This document shows, in pieces, positions 26,879 through 36,177 of a stretch of DNA of 64,000 nucleotides. Both the position numbers and the translations under genes were made by a program. Every line of letters begins with the position of its first letter. The stretch's first letter is position 1. The DNA is from Paenibacillus oralis (GTDB lineage: Bacteria > Bacillota > Bacilli > Paenibacillales > Paenibacillaceae). The stretch lies in contig NZ_RRCN01000001.1 of NCBI RefSeq assembly GCF_003863965.1, positions 6,011,071 through 6,075,070 on the forward strand, given 5' to 3'. A model generated the notes under the pieces. The model was not told where the DNA came from. It was given only the letters and a program-made list of their open reading frames with translations, and ran no database searches.

Positions 26879-27025
26879 CACAGGTACCTCCCGCGTTCCT
26901 GCCACAGGCGCTTTGCTCAAAGACCGGTTGAATTGAATCGGTCCGCCTTGGCTTGCCCTGTTGACTTAAGTATAGAAAGAGAATATCTCCGAAAAATATC
27001 CGACTTGTAACGATCCTGTAAACTG

Positions 27026-27064
27026 CAAAAAAACAAGCCCGGACTCTATTCCAAGTCTGGGCTT
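27026..27064 (-). terminator. Terminator of the two-component operon
   Basis: On the minus strand AAGCCCAGACT pairs with AGTCCGGGCTT, followed by GTTTTTTT. It overlaps the last codons of the kinase gene. Confidence 0.88.
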
Positions 27065-28584
27065 ACGTCGGCGGTTATAGTCTCCGGCCGTTCCGGCCGC
27101 TGCATTAGCAGCGTGATCACAAACACGGAGCCCTCCGGCCCCGTTTCGGCGAGCTCAACCGTACCATGCTGCTTTTCGGCAAGGCCGCGCACGAGCGGAA
27201 GTCCCAGTCCCGTTCCCCCGTGGGCTCTGGACCGGTCGCTGCTGACCGTATAAAAAGGATCGAAGATTCTGCTGCGTTCCTCCGCCGGAATACCGATCCC
27301 GGTATCCCGGACCGTGATCTTCATCCGGCCTTGTCCCTTCGCCCCCCGTGCCGCCTCGTTGGAAAGGAACACCTTGCCGCCCGGCTTGTTGTATTTTATC
27401 CCGTTGTCCAGCAAATTCAGCATCATATGCATCAGATTTTCCGGATCAGCCCACACCGTGCCTTCCTCCAGCGCTGTTACAAGTTCGATGCCGTATCCCT
27501 CCGCCTTGGCTTGGAGGCGGGCGGCCGCCTCTTGCAGCAGCGGCTTTACATCTATGGATTGCGCACGGGTCTCAAACTCATACACATCCATCGCGGACAA
27601 CTTCAGCGCCTTCTCGACGAGCCCGTACAGCCGCTCCGCCTCCTGGGCGATCCGCCCCCGCGCTTCCTCCAGAAGCGCCGGGTCGTCCCGATACATTTCC
27701 AGCAGGTCGGCATAAGCGAGAATCGAGGTCAGCGGGGTTTTTAACTCATGGCTGATGTTTCCGATAAACAGCTTTTGCTGCTGCTCCAGCTCCCGCAAGC
27801 GGGCTATCGCCTCGAGCAGTTTGCTTTTTTCGGCGGTCAATTGGCTGAGGGACGCGGAAATTCTTTCGCTCATCTCGTAAATGCCCTGCGCCAGCTCGCC
27901 GAGCTCATCGTTCCGGCGCACCGTGGGGGCGGAAAGAAACCCTCCCTCCCCAATCCGCCGGGCGGCGCCGTTTAACCGGCCGATCACATGGGCCTGCCGC
28001 CACACGTAGAGGTAGCCAAGCAGAAACCCGCCCGCCAGTACCAAAACGCCGGTGACCCAAAACAAATTTCTTATCCGATCGTAAAAAGCATGCTGCTCCG
28101 CCAGCGACACGTGGAACTGAATCGTCCCGATCCGCTCATCATTGGCAAGGTACAGCGGCGCCAAATACAGCAATTGCTCCCCTTTGGTGATATACGCCGC
28201 CTTCCCTTGCGCCGTATAGGCCAAGGCATCCTGCACGTCCGCCTTCGGCTGGAACGGCAGCGAGGTGCCGGCGAGCGTTCCGTCCGGTTTATAGAGAGTC
28301 ACGGGCAGGCTGCTTTGAGCGCCGAGATCAACGGCCAGCCGTTGGCCGCTTTGCGTCAACAAATCACCCGGAGTCTTCGCGCCGCTTGTCATCGACTCCT
28401 GGCGCACCCGCAAATTCGCGGCCTCCGCCTCCCGGGCGAGCGACTGCTCCAACCGTAACCGCTGGTCCTCCCGGATGCCGGCAAGCACCAGCAGGCTGAG
28501 CACCACGATGACGGAAGCCAGCAGCAGGGCCAGCAGCACAGCGGCCTTCCACTTTAGGCCAAACCGCCAGGTTCGCCGCTTCAT
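27046..28584 (-). CDS. Sensor histidine kinase
   Basis: A 512-residue membrane kinase. Two membrane helices (about 13-35 and 178-200) enclose an extracytoplasmic sensor of about 140 residues, and a HAMP domain follows. The H box is FIGNISHELKTPLTSILAYA, with the phosphorylated histidine near residue 280. The ATP-binding part has NLLDNGIKYNKPGG, DTGIGIP and GGTGLGLPL. It overlaps the response regulator gene by 4 bases (ATGA). The signal it senses is unknown; the lipoprotein and stalk-domain genes downstream are possible targets. Confidence 0.93.
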   Translation of the reverse strand: MKRRTWRFGLKWKAAVLLALLLASVIVVLSLLVLAGIREDQRLRLEQSLAREAEAANLRVRQESMTSGAKTPGDLLTQSGQRLAVDLGAQSSLPVTLYKPDGTLAGTSLPFQPKADVQDALAYTAQGKAAYITKGEQLLYLAPLYLANDERIGTIQFHVSLAEQHAFYDRIRNLFWVTGVLVLAGGFLLGYLYVWRQAHVIGRLNGAARRIGEGGFLSAPTVRRNDELGELAQGIYEMSERISASLSQLTAEKSKLLEAIARLRELEQQQKLFIGNISHELKTPLTSILAYADLLEMYRDDPALLEEARGRIAQEAERLYGLVEKALKLSAMDVYEFETRAQSIDVKPLLQEAAARLQAKAEGYGIELVTALEEGTVWADPENLMHMMLNLLDNGIKYNKPGGKVFLSNEAARGAKGQGRMKITVRDTGIGIPAEERSRIFDPFYTVSSDRSRAHGGTGLGLPLVRGLAEKQHGTVELAETGPEGSVFVITLLMQRPERPETITADVSPDLE

Positions 28585-29279
28585 GGGATTTTCTCCGTGC
28601 TTTTATAGCCGATGCCGTACACGGTCTGGATCACCTCGTGCCAACGCCCCAGCTTCTTGCGCAGCCGCTGCACATGCATATCGACTGTCCGCGTTCCGCC
28701 GGCAAAGTCCATGTCCCACACCTGCTCCAGCAGCGCCTCCCGGGAATAAACCCGCTCCGGATGCTGCGCCAATAAAGCCAGCAGGTCAAACTCCTTGGGC
28801 GTCAGCTCGAACTCCGCCGCCGGATCATCCGCGTGCACCGTGCGGCTGAGCAGGTTGATCGTCAAGCCGGCCAACCGCACTTGCCCCCCAGCCTCGGCGG
28901 ACCGCTCCTTCGCCATCGGCCCGCGGCGCGACAAAGCTTTGACCCGGGCGATGATTTCCCGCATGTCAAATGGCTTGGTCATGTAGTCGTCCGCGCCGAG
29001 CTCGAGGCCAAGCACCTTATCGACGATATCGTTTTTTACCGTTAACAGAAGGACCGCCGGCCGCGACTCCCGCACCTCAAGCTTGCGGCATACCTCGTAT
29101 CCGCTTAGCTTCGGCATCATCACATCAAGCACCATCACGTCCGGCTGGAACACATCGACACGGGCCAGCGCCTCCTGCCCGTCCGCCGCCGTTTCCACCG
29201 TATACCCCTCCCGCCTGAGCGCATAAGCGACGGCGTCAGAAATGCTCGCTTCATCGTCAACAACTAACACCTTGGTCAT
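28581..29279 (-). CDS. OmpR/PhoB-type response regulator
   Basis: A 232-residue two-domain regulator. The receiver has the acidic pair VVDDE at residues 5-9, the phosphorylated aspartate in VMVLDVMMPKLSG (near 53) and the lysine in YMTKPFD. The C-terminal winged helix reads FELTPKEFDLLALLAQHPER and TVDMHVQRLRKKLG. It is translationally coupled to the histidine kinase and forms the first gene of that operon. Confidence 0.94.
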   Translation of the reverse strand: MTKVLVVDDEASISDAVAYALRREGYTVETAADGQEALARVDVFQPDVMVLDVMMPKLSGYEVCRKLEVRESRPAVLLLTVKNDIVDKVLGLELGADDYMTKPFDMREIIARVKALSRRGPMAKERSAEAGGQVRLAGLTINLLSRTVHADDPAAEFELTPKEFDLLALLAQHPERVYSREALLEQVWDMDFAGGTRTVDMHVQRLRKKLGRWHEVIQTVYGIGYKSTEKIP

Positions 29280-29347
29280 GGGAATACTCCTTTATTCTAT
29301 TTAGGCTTCCTTCCACCCGCTTGTCTAATGCAACTCCGGACTAAGAA

Positions 29348-29515
29348 TCAATTAGAATTTCTCTTACAAAACTTTTGATACTCCTCTTCCTCATAATCCC
29401 TGCCGTTCTCCAGATACCAAGCCTTATCTTCTTCCAAATCCTGTTCCGTTTCCGGATAAACGAGATAACCGCGTATCTGCATTTGCTCATACATTTGTTT
29501 GGTAAAGTATTTCAA
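29348..29515 (-). CDS. Short DUF4085-like protein, probably truncated
   Basis: A 55-residue protein that starts with TTG, set by AAGGAGG six bases upstream (frame MKYFTKQMYEQMQIRGYL). The start resembles the N-terminus of DUF4085 proteins, which are much longer (about 200 residues or more), so this looks like an N-terminal fragment; the match is from memory. It ends with a charged tail (YEEEEYQKFCKRNSN). It lies between the two-component operon and a cluster of other gene remnants. Confidence 0.5.
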   Translation of the reverse strand: MKYFTKQMYEQMQIRGYLVYPETEQDLEEDKAWYLENGRDYEEEEYQKFCKRNSN

Positions 29516-29536
29516 CGATAACCTCCTTACCAACTC

Positions 29537-29557
29537 CCTTTTGCCTAAAGGCAGGGG
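29537..29557. repeat. Solo IS200/IS605-type end hairpin
   Basis: CCCTTTTGCCTAAAGGCAGG forms the TGCCT-AA-AGGCA hairpin with flanking C and G runs, followed by GGATTCTTGGG. This pattern is typical of the subterminal hairpins of IS200/IS605 elements and resembles the hairpins around the tnpB locus at 52.7-54.1 kb. No transposase remains here. Confidence 0.5.
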
Positions 29558-29683
29558 ATTCTTGGGATCAGCCAGCTAACGCCGATTTGTATCCATGCTA
29601 TTCCCTCATATTATCACTGCTTTAATTTCTTTTTTACAACCAAACAAGGTCAACACACACGGTACATTAGATCATTTTACGGC

Positions 29684-29719
29684 AAAAAGAAAAAGACGAC
29701 CAAACCTTACGTCGCCTTT
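29684..29719 (-). terminator. Terminator after the aspartyl-protease remnant
   Basis: On the minus strand AAAGGCGAC pairs with GTCGTCTTT and is followed by TTCTTTTT. Confidence 0.7.
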
Positions 29720-29724
29720 GCTTT

Positions 29725-29931
29725 TTATTTAGAAAGAATGGAATCGTCCTGTCCATTGTTTGAGGTCGAAGAATAAATCTGCATACGAGGAAGATCAACA
29801 ATAAAACGGCCGGGAATCAATATATCTAATCCTATTAACCCATTGATTCTTGGGTCTTCTCCAACACGGCCAAAATCAAACATTAACTCTCCACCTCTAC
29901 AGCCCCTGGCAAGATCAAAACCTAGCGTATC
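29725..29931 (-). pseudogene. Remnant of a retropepsin-like aspartyl protease
   Basis: An open frame of 68 codons starting directly after the stop of the YdeI-like gene encodes the C-terminal half of a retropepsin-like protein: GGELMFDFGRVGEDPRINGL, then IGLDILIPGRFIVDLPRM. It corresponds to the GLLGLDIL...GFIVDLDKLEL end of the intact protein at 12120-12506. The half with the catalytic DTGSS is missing and no start with a ribosome site precedes it, so this is a deletion remnant. Confidence 0.65.
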
Positions 29932-30501
29932 TTAATCATCCAGCAGGCGCCCATGATCATGCCATTGACCGTACATTTTATTTTCCTTCGTGTATGTTAT
30001 AAATTTGTCTAATCTGCTCTTAAATAATTTGCTATCATTTTTATAGCTCTGTATCGTGTCAATTCGAACTCTTTGATAAAGGGCCGGAAATGCCAAAAAA
30101 TTCTCATAGACCTGCTCGTCATCTTTTAGCCTTTTTTCTATAGCCGGATCTATTTTAAAAGAATCGTGATCCATATCAGGAAGCACCTTTCTTCCTTCGT
30201 CTGTCATCAACCCCAACTTTTCGAGGCGGCGGACACGTTCTTTATTTAATTCAGTCCATGAACTTTTTTTGCTTCTGGGAGACAGTCTCTGCGCCAGCTC
30301 AGTTTTGGATATTTTCTTTTTGATTCCATCGATCCAGCCAAAACACAAAGCTTCCTCGACCGCTTCCAAATATAAGAGCGTGCCTGGAGTTGGCAACATA
30401 CAGACGACTACCCAACAGGATTTTTCAGTCTTACCATTCTCCTGTAGCCAAATCCTTAAATCTTCTCTCGATTTTACTGGAATAAGACTTTCAATTTCCA
30501 T
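29932..30501 (-). CDS. YdeI/OmdA family protein
   Basis: A 189-residue soluble protein of the YdeI / OmpD-associated family. The conserved block YLEAVEEALCFGWIDGIKKK is at about residues 45-64, followed by LAQRLSPRSKKSSWTELNKE. Some relatives protect against antimicrobial peptides or bacteriocins, but the biochemical role is not established. The ATG at 30501 (MEIESLIPV) fits the family N-terminus better than the upstream one at 30531. A DinB gene lies 80 bases upstream on the same strand. Confidence 0.85.
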   Translation of the reverse strand: MEIESLIPVKSREDLRIWLQENGKTEKSCWVVVCMLPTPGTLLYLEAVEEALCFGWIDGIKKKISKTELAQRLSPRSKKSSWTELNKERVRRLEKLGLMTDEGRKVLPDMDHDSFKIDPAIEKRLKDDEQVYENFLAFPALYQRVRIDTIQSYKNDSKLFKSRLDKFITYTKENKMYGQWHDHGRLLDD

Positions 30502-30542
30502 AGATAAAATACATTCTCCTTGTATAACCATCTTAGCGATTA

Positions 30543-30570
30543 AGCCCAGTCATCTCAAGAGGACTAGGCT
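30543..30570 (-). terminator. Hairpin after the DinB gene
   Basis: AGCCTAGTC pairs with GACTGGGCT with one wobble on the minus strand, 10 bases after the DinB stop. There is no T tract, so it is at best a weak terminator. Confidence 0.4.
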
Positions 30571-30580
30571 GTGACAGCAA

Positions 30581-31090
30581 TTACTTAGCGGGTTCCTGAT
30601 ACCAAAAAAGAGCATAGTCGTTCATGGTGGATGCGTGACCGAGCTGACGCAACATGGTAGAAACATTGCCCCTGTGATAGGTTCCGTGATTGACCACTTG
30701 CAGCACAATTTCCGATAAGCGTGTTTGACGGATTCCGGCATACGGGTTGTCAAGCAGAATCGTTTGCTCCAAGTCAGCCTGGCTTCGCAACCATGCTTTG
30801 TATTGTTCAGCCAACTCATCGAAGGCTTTGGCGTATTCATCCACAGAATCCAGGATGGTCTCATGGAGTGGCAAACATGTTTGCAGCGCCTCCGGCATTT
30901 CCGTGCCAGTTAGAACCATATACCACGTCTTATCCACCGCATAGATATGACTAAGGGCATGGGCGATCGTGGGAAATGAGGTGTTCACTTCTTGACGCAG
31001 CACAGAGGACGGGAGTTCCTTGATTCTCCCCATAATCGTTTGGTTGGCCCAGGCATGGTAGTTATACATTTCTACTGGATGGTTCGTCAT
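30581..31090 (-). CDS. DinB family protein
   Basis: A 169-residue four-helix DinB-fold protein, a metal-binding family whose members are often thiol-dependent transferases. The start MYNYHAWANQTIMGRIKELP and the metal-ligand histidines in ALSHIYAVDKTWY and QVVNHGTYHRGNVSTMLRQLG are the family hallmarks. It lies between the WYL regulator and the YdeI-like gene, all on the minus strand, but terminators separate it from the regulator. Confidence 0.88.
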   Translation of the reverse strand: MTNHPVEMYNYHAWANQTIMGRIKELPSSVLRQEVNTSFPTIAHALSHIYAVDKTWYMVLTGTEMPEALQTCLPLHETILDSVDEYAKAFDELAEQYKAWLRSQADLEQTILLDNPYAGIRQTRLSEIVLQVVNHGTYHRGNVSTMLRQLGHASTMNDYALFWYQEPAK

Positions 31091-31144
31091 TCGTATCGTC
31101 TCCTTTTGATTTCAATAGATTTGAAGTAGTTTCTGATACCATAA

Positions 31145-31182
31145 TAAAAGAAGAAGTATGACAACAGCGTGTCATACTTCTT
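31145..31182 (-). terminator. Terminator of the WYL regulator gene
   Basis: AAGAAGTATGAC pairs perfectly with GTCATACTTCTT (12 pairs, 8-base loop) and is followed on the minus strand by TTTTATTAT. The stop codon of the regulator lies inside the stem. Confidence 0.85.
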
Positions 31183-32089
31183 CATAATTTTTGAGCGCAT
31201 TTTGAAGCTGTTCTTTTAGGATGCTTCGCAGTTCAGGGGGTTCGAGGACTTCGGCCCCGCTGCCGAAACTCAGCAGAATCGCCCAAAGCCATCGTGCGCC
31301 GAGCGGCTGATAAACAGGAATTCGCAGCGTCATGCTCCCATCGTCATGAAATTGCTTATCAGCCTGGCCAAACTGATCCATGACTTCCGCCAAAGCCTCC
31401 GGCCCCACCCGGATCACCACTTCCTCCAACCGGCCTTGCCATCTTTTGTTTGAATTAGCAGCCTCATTCGGCATCTCGTCATGCGGCTCAAAAGTTTCCT
31501 GAGTCAGAAACAAGTTCAACATCCGGGATAGCCGGAACTCCCGATAATCCCGCCGTGTTCGGCAAAACCCATAAACGTACCAATTACGATGTTTAAAATG
31601 AAGCCGCAGCGGTTCCATATCACGAGTCGTGCGTTCATTGTTTGCATTGATATAATCAAAGCGGACGATATTTCGCCGGGTAACGGCCGTGCGTAAGTGT
31701 CGAAGCGCATCGGGCTCCGTTTGGCGGGTTTCCAAATCCACGGACAGATTCGTGGCCCGATGCTCCGGTCCAATCGTCTGCAGCCGTTCGATGGTCCCCT
31801 GCGCACGCTCGTCTTCAAACACGGTGGAAAGGCTCCTGAGCACGGTAATCAGGGCGTTGACATCGTAAGAACCGAGCAGGCTTTTATCCATTTTATATCC
31901 GTCCATTATGCCGTATCCGCCATTCGTTCCCTGATACGATACAACCGGGAAACCCGCAGCACAGATCACATCGATATCCCGATAGATGGTTCTTTGGGAA
32001 ACTTGAAATTCTTCAGCCAGCATGGAGGCAGACAAAACTTCGTGATTCAGCAGCTTGTAGATGATGGAGATCAACCGCTCCAATTTCAT
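31172..32089 (-). CDS. DeoR/YafY-type regulator with WYL domain
   Basis: A 305-residue regulator. The N-terminal helix-turn-helix reads SASMLAEEFQVSQRTIYRDI. The WYL sensor domain in the second half includes IVRFDYINANNERTTRDMEP and NWYVYGFCRTRRDYREFRLS, followed by a WCX C-terminal extension. WYL regulators sense nucleic acid or other ligands and often control defence or repair genes. Here the neighbours are DinB and YdeI-like genes on one side and the HEAT giant on the other. The ATG at 32089 is the better of two. Confidence 0.88.
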   Translation of the reverse strand: MKLERLISIIYKLLNHEVLSASMLAEEFQVSQRTIYRDIDVICAAGFPVVSYQGTNGGYGIMDGYKMDKSLLGSYDVNALITVLRSLSTVFEDERAQGTIERLQTIGPEHRATNLSVDLETRQTEPDALRHLRTAVTRRNIVRFDYINANNERTTRDMEPLRLHFKHRNWYVYGFCRTRRDYREFRLSRMLNLFLTQETFEPHDEMPNEAANSNKRWQGRLEEVVIRVGPEALAEVMDQFGQADKQFHDDGSMTLRIPVYQPLGARWLWAILLSFGSGAEVLEPPELRSILKEQLQNALKNYEEV

Positions 32090-32212
32090 ATGCATCCCTG
32101 CCTGTTATTCTAGTTTCGCATTGCTGGTCGTTATTATATCACAAAGTTTATTTCCGCTAATCCTGGGATTGGCTCTAGGAAATCATGTGAGCTTGGGAAT
32201 TCGCACCTAGTG

Positions 32213-35200
32213 TTACTCGATGGCTGTCCAAATGTCCAAGGCAAGTGAGCAAATCGCCGCATTCTCATGATTCCGATAGGCCTTTAAACGGTTGGCACAG
32301 TCCGGACTCCACAATAACGCCGTTCCAGCAACCTCAAGCAAAGAAAGCCCAATATACAGAGACTCAAAACAATCCTCAGCCCCCATAGTATCCACAATTT
32401 CCAATACCGCTTCCGGTCTCCAATGCCCCTTGCTGGCTTTCAAATCTTGAGCAACCTGCCTGTAAGTATAGTTCAACAGATGCGGCTGTCTGGTCAAACA
32501 ATGAATAACACGGTTTAGATAAGCAACGGCTTCCTCTACGTGGTTCCAATCGATTACCGCCAAATACAAATTGATTACAGTTTGCTTCATGGTTTCATTT
32601 GGCCCAAGGCAGTCAATAATCCCCAAATATAATGGAGCAAGCGCTCGCCGTGCGTTTTGGGGTAAGGAGGTTAGTTTATCTGTCAATCTCAGTAGACGTT
32701 GGCGATGCGGAAGATCCCTCTCGGCAGCGGCATTCCACTCATCCTTAACCTCAGTGCCAGCCAATTGTTTGTAAATCCCTATTACCTGTTCATTCACCTT
32801 GCCATCACGGCAAACCACAATGAAGGCATCCATTGCAGCCTTCCATCTGGAGCTATCCTCCAGATTAACGATTGCCCTTGCAGCGGTAGCCGCGATGATC
32901 TCTTCACTTCCATGGGCCCAACGAGTCATCGAATGGAAAGCATCTCTTCCCACAGCCGCATCAGCATGACCTGCTACTTCAACAACCAATTGTAGATACC
33001 TCGGGCGAGCATCTATAGGAAGCTCATCGGGATATTGGTTAAGCAAACTTCTTGCGATATCGCTGTGTAGGGAAGAAGCCATGGATCTCATAATGGCCCA
33101 GCTACTCTCATCATCAAGCCATTGTCTGGCGGCATGGCCTATGGCGATAATAACATCCTTATGTACATTGGGTTTCTCAAATTCACGAATCAGCAGCGAC
33201 ATACTATCACCGCTTTTGTAAGCGCCCAGCAGGCGAATGGCCTCTTTTCTGACTGTAATTTTCAATTTATCCCGGTTTAAGAGTTCTGTAAGCATGGAAG
33301 TCAATAAAACCGGCTTTACTCTGCGAATGCATCTGGGGATGGCGTACATGGCCACACGAGCCCGGTCTCCATCTAAATGGTCCAATAGAATGGGGAGTGC
33401 CTTCTCGGGTTCTTCTAATAGAGAATGTGCATAAAGTGCAGCCTCCACTACTGGCACTTCCTCATCCTGTAACAGCTCCAGCAGCTTAGCGGAGCAGAAA
33501 TCGGGCATTCTTGCCAAACTCCTAATCGCAGTCGAGCGTTCATAATAACTGCGTTTTGCATCTAATGCAACTCTTTCCAGCAGAGCGCCTAACGCCTTTT
33601 GCTGACGCGGCAACCACCGATGAAAACCATCTATAGCGGGGACAAGATAAATGGTTTTACCTGACAAGTGATTTCCTTTAATTACAGCCCCCGAGATAAA
33701 CGGATCCAGCCATTCTTGGCGTTTTTGGTGCAGATGCATAAATACTTCGTTAAACGAAATAAACGATTTATCCCTGGCCAACAATTCTTTGACCCTTTTG
33801 TCCCGCGTTTGATAAGGGGCGAGCCAATGGCGAATGGCTTGTGGGGACACCGATTTCGCCTTTACCGGTTCCTCCAACAGAAGTTGAAGCTTAGGCAGAC
33901 GATGCCCCTTTTTTCCGAACGAGCCCGCCATTTGCAGTACAAAATTGTAGTTTTCTCGCTTATTGGCCTCCACGCCCAAGGAATAAATCGCATCAAATAA
34001 TATTTCTGCCGCGCTATCCGGTAAGTTTTCCCACTTCATGGAGGGCAACATAAACTGTCCATCTCGCTTAGCCAGTCTTTCAAACGTTCTCAAAGCGAAC
34101 TTAAAAAGCCCGCTCCCCGGCTCGGGCGCATGATCTCGCAGAAGGGCAAAAGCTAATTTCTCCATAGCGGCCCTTGTCCCATAAGAAGTGTCCCTGGCTT
34201 CAATCACACTGTCGACCAGCAAAGTTAGCTCGCCAACGTGATCCTCTTTAAAGATAGGCGTTGGGCAGTTGGAGAGCTCGGCCATTACAGCGCCACGCAC
34301 AACATCCTGATCATTTTTGATCCGCGTCAAAAACAGCAAAGTCTCATCCATCCCGCGCCGGGATAGGGCTGTACTCTTAATCAGTTGGGCATAGGCCATG
34401 GCACGGTCGTCTGCATTGGACACATAGGTTTCTTGTTCCAACTTCTCTCTTGAATGGATAATCAAACGACGCGCTGCAATGCTTAACATCTTGTCCCGAT
34501 GATCATTTATTTCTCGAAAACCCAGCATACGGGCTGCTTCCCTGTCGCGCAACTTATGCGGCAATACATCCAATAATTGCTCCGGGAAAATGCGCAACTT
34601 GCGTTTATCTTCCTCATAGGCAGCCTCAAAAATCATCCCACGAAGGGACGGTGCAAGGGTATCAAGCAACGCTGCCACATGCAGGGGATGATCCGCGAGC
34701 AAGGTGGCTAGCTTCGTCCATTGATCTATGGATAATAAGCTTTTTCTTTTCAGAACACCTTCCGGTACGCCATGAGCCATTAGATCGCTTCGTGATCCCT
34801 CTCGCGTCAGCAGCTCAAATACGGCATCGGAATTGACTTGAACTAAACTGCCCAATTGCTGTTTCAGCACAGGATGGATCGTATCCATCGGGCCATGCTT
34901 CAGGGCACATTCCAGAACGAGATTGGGTCTTAAAATACTAAGCACCTCAATAGCGGAAGAGAACCTCCACCACACATTACCCTTTTCCCGAAGTGGCGCA
35001 CTTTTTAAAGATGTTTGAAAATACACTGCAACGAGGTCAGGGTGACGTTTCGTTAATGTCCGCCAATTTCGTAGGGCATACCCTAATTCCGTAAGCCGGT
35101 TGCGAACCGTCTCCTCACCACATGCGGATAGTAAAAGCGAGGCCTCTTTCCCTCCCCAGCGGGTAAATACGAGGGGCAACAGGCGCTCTGCCCAATCTTG

Positions 35201-35584
35201 ACGGTATGTATCTGCGATACTGCGCAGCAGTTTGTGACGGCAATCATGCGACATCGTTACGATTTCACGTTCAATATCGATATCCCGAGCTGTAACCACT
35301 TTAGCTAATAGGCCTGCCGCCCGATTCCTTACACCCGCCTTAGGGTGCTTTAAGGCAAGTAGAACGATATCGGCATCGTTAACAACACTCGCACCGGTTA
35401 AGGCAAGCTGCGCCTCATAGGCACTGCCGCCTTCCAGCAAGGACAAGAGTAAATTTGAATACGCATTATCCTCCTTATGATGACGACCCAGGAGTGCTAT
35501 TCTTTTCATCCTGTCCGAATATCCCAGCGAATCTAACTCTTTGAGTACGTGATCTTTGTCCATCCGATCTTTATTGAAGATCAT
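32213..35584 (-). CDS. Very large HEAT-repeat protein
   Basis: A soluble protein of about 1123 residues made almost wholly of paired amphipathic helices. Many repeats follow the HEAT pattern (HPKAGVRNRAAGLLAKVV, YERSTAIRSLARMPDFCSA, LKITVRKEAIRLLGAYKSGD, VHKDVIIAIGHAARQWLDDE). No enzyme motif, signal peptide or membrane helix is seen. An upstream in-frame start at 35716 gives an unlikely basic leader; the ATG at 35584 (MIFNKDRMDKDHVLKELDS) with GAGG upstream is preferred. It is a protein-interaction scaffold of unknown partner, and stands alone next to a WYL regulator. Confidence 0.75.
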   Translation of the reverse strand: MIFNKDRMDKDHVLKELDSLGYSDRMKRIALLGRHHKEDNAYSNLLLSLLEGGSAYEAQLALTGASVVNDADIVLLALKHPKAGVRNRAAGLLAKVVTARDIDIEREIVTMSHDCRHKLLRSIADTYRQDWAERLLPLVFTRWGGKEASLLLSACGEETVRNRLTELGYALRNWRTLTKRHPDLVAVYFQTSLKSAPLREKGNVWWRFSSAIEVLSILRPNLVLECALKHGPMDTIHPVLKQQLGSLVQVNSDAVFELLTREGSRSDLMAHGVPEGVLKRKSLLSIDQWTKLATLLADHPLHVAALLDTLAPSLRGMIFEAAYEEDKRKLRIFPEQLLDVLPHKLRDREAARMLGFREINDHRDKMLSIAARRLIIHSREKLEQETYVSNADDRAMAYAQLIKSTALSRRGMDETLLFLTRIKNDQDVVRGAVMAELSNCPTPIFKEDHVGELTLLVDSVIEARDTSYGTRAAMEKLAFALLRDHAPEPGSGLFKFALRTFERLAKRDGQFMLPSMKWENLPDSAAEILFDAIYSLGVEANKRENYNFVLQMAGSFGKKGHRLPKLQLLLEEPVKAKSVSPQAIRHWLAPYQTRDKRVKELLARDKSFISFNEVFMHLHQKRQEWLDPFISGAVIKGNHLSGKTIYLVPAIDGFHRWLPRQQKALGALLERVALDAKRSYYERSTAIRSLARMPDFCSAKLLELLQDEEVPVVEAALYAHSLLEEPEKALPILLDHLDGDRARVAMYAIPRCIRRVKPVLLTSMLTELLNRDKLKITVRKEAIRLLGAYKSGDSMSLLIREFEKPNVHKDVIIAIGHAARQWLDDESSWAIMRSMASSLHSDIARSLLNQYPDELPIDARPRYLQLVVEVAGHADAAVGRDAFHSMTRWAHGSEEIIAATAARAIVNLEDSSRWKAAMDAFIVVCRDGKVNEQVIGIYKQLAGTEVKDEWNAAAERDLPHRQRLLRLTDKLTSLPQNARRALAPLYLGIIDCLGPNETMKQTVINLYLAVIDWNHVEEAVAYLNRVIHCLTRQPHLLNYTYRQVAQDLKASKGHWRPEAVLEIVDTMGAEDCFESLYIGLSLLEVAGTALLWSPDCANRLKAYRNHENAAICSLALDIWTAIE

Positions 35585-35890
35585 AATTCCCACTCTTCCT
35601 CTCTCGTCTTCTCCTGTAGATGAGCGGTTACCGCCTCCTTTGTCATTTAATCTCTGTATTAGTCCCCCAACCCTAATTCTCCCTATAGTTCGAATAACCG
35701 GTGGACACCACAGCATAACCTCGCTTACTTTTCCGTTATTATAGCATAATTGCGGTTACGCATAAGAATAGCACCGAGACCTGGTTGCTACAGGTTAACG
35801 GTGCTTCTTTTCATATGTCCGTCCCTTTTGGGAACAGCTAATTTATTTCCTTTCCTCCCTGCCACGTTACGTAGTATAAGGAAGAGGGGG

Positions 35891-36083
35891 AAATCCCACG
35901 AAATGCAAAAGTGCATGCGGTTTTTGTCGAAACTCCTTCAAACTGGTGGTTCAAATGCAAAAGTGCAGTTCATTTCCGGTCAAAAGTTACTTTTTTATCG
36001 TATAGCCCTAAATGAGATGTACTTTTGCATTTCAATCGCTCTAAAATGGCATTTCAAGGAAAACAGAATGCACTTTTACAGTT
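35891..36083. repeat. Intergenic repeat, ATGCAAAAGTGCA family, copy 1
   Basis: Four units of a 14-base motif: AATGCAAAAGTGCA at 35902 and 35954 (52 apart), then the inverted forms TGTACTTTTGCATT at 36019 and TGCACTTTTACAGT at 36069 (50 apart). The element fills the middle of the 586-base gap between the HEAT gene and the ABC permease gene. It aligns over its full 193 bases with 50753-50946. Confidence 0.85.
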
Positions 36084-36160
36084 GATTCCACTTGCCCGTC
36101 CTTCTTCCCATAAAAAACGAACAACTCCTGGAGCTTATTCATAAAGTGGCCGGTCGCACC

Positions 36161-36177
36161 GAAAGTTGAGTTATAAA
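36161..36177. repeat. 17-base motif at the permease stop codon
   Basis: CGAAAGTTGAGTTATAA is identical to 55212-55228. Read on the minus strand it gives TTATAA-CTCAACTTTCG, with TAA being the stop codon of the ABC permease gene. Confidence 0.6.
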
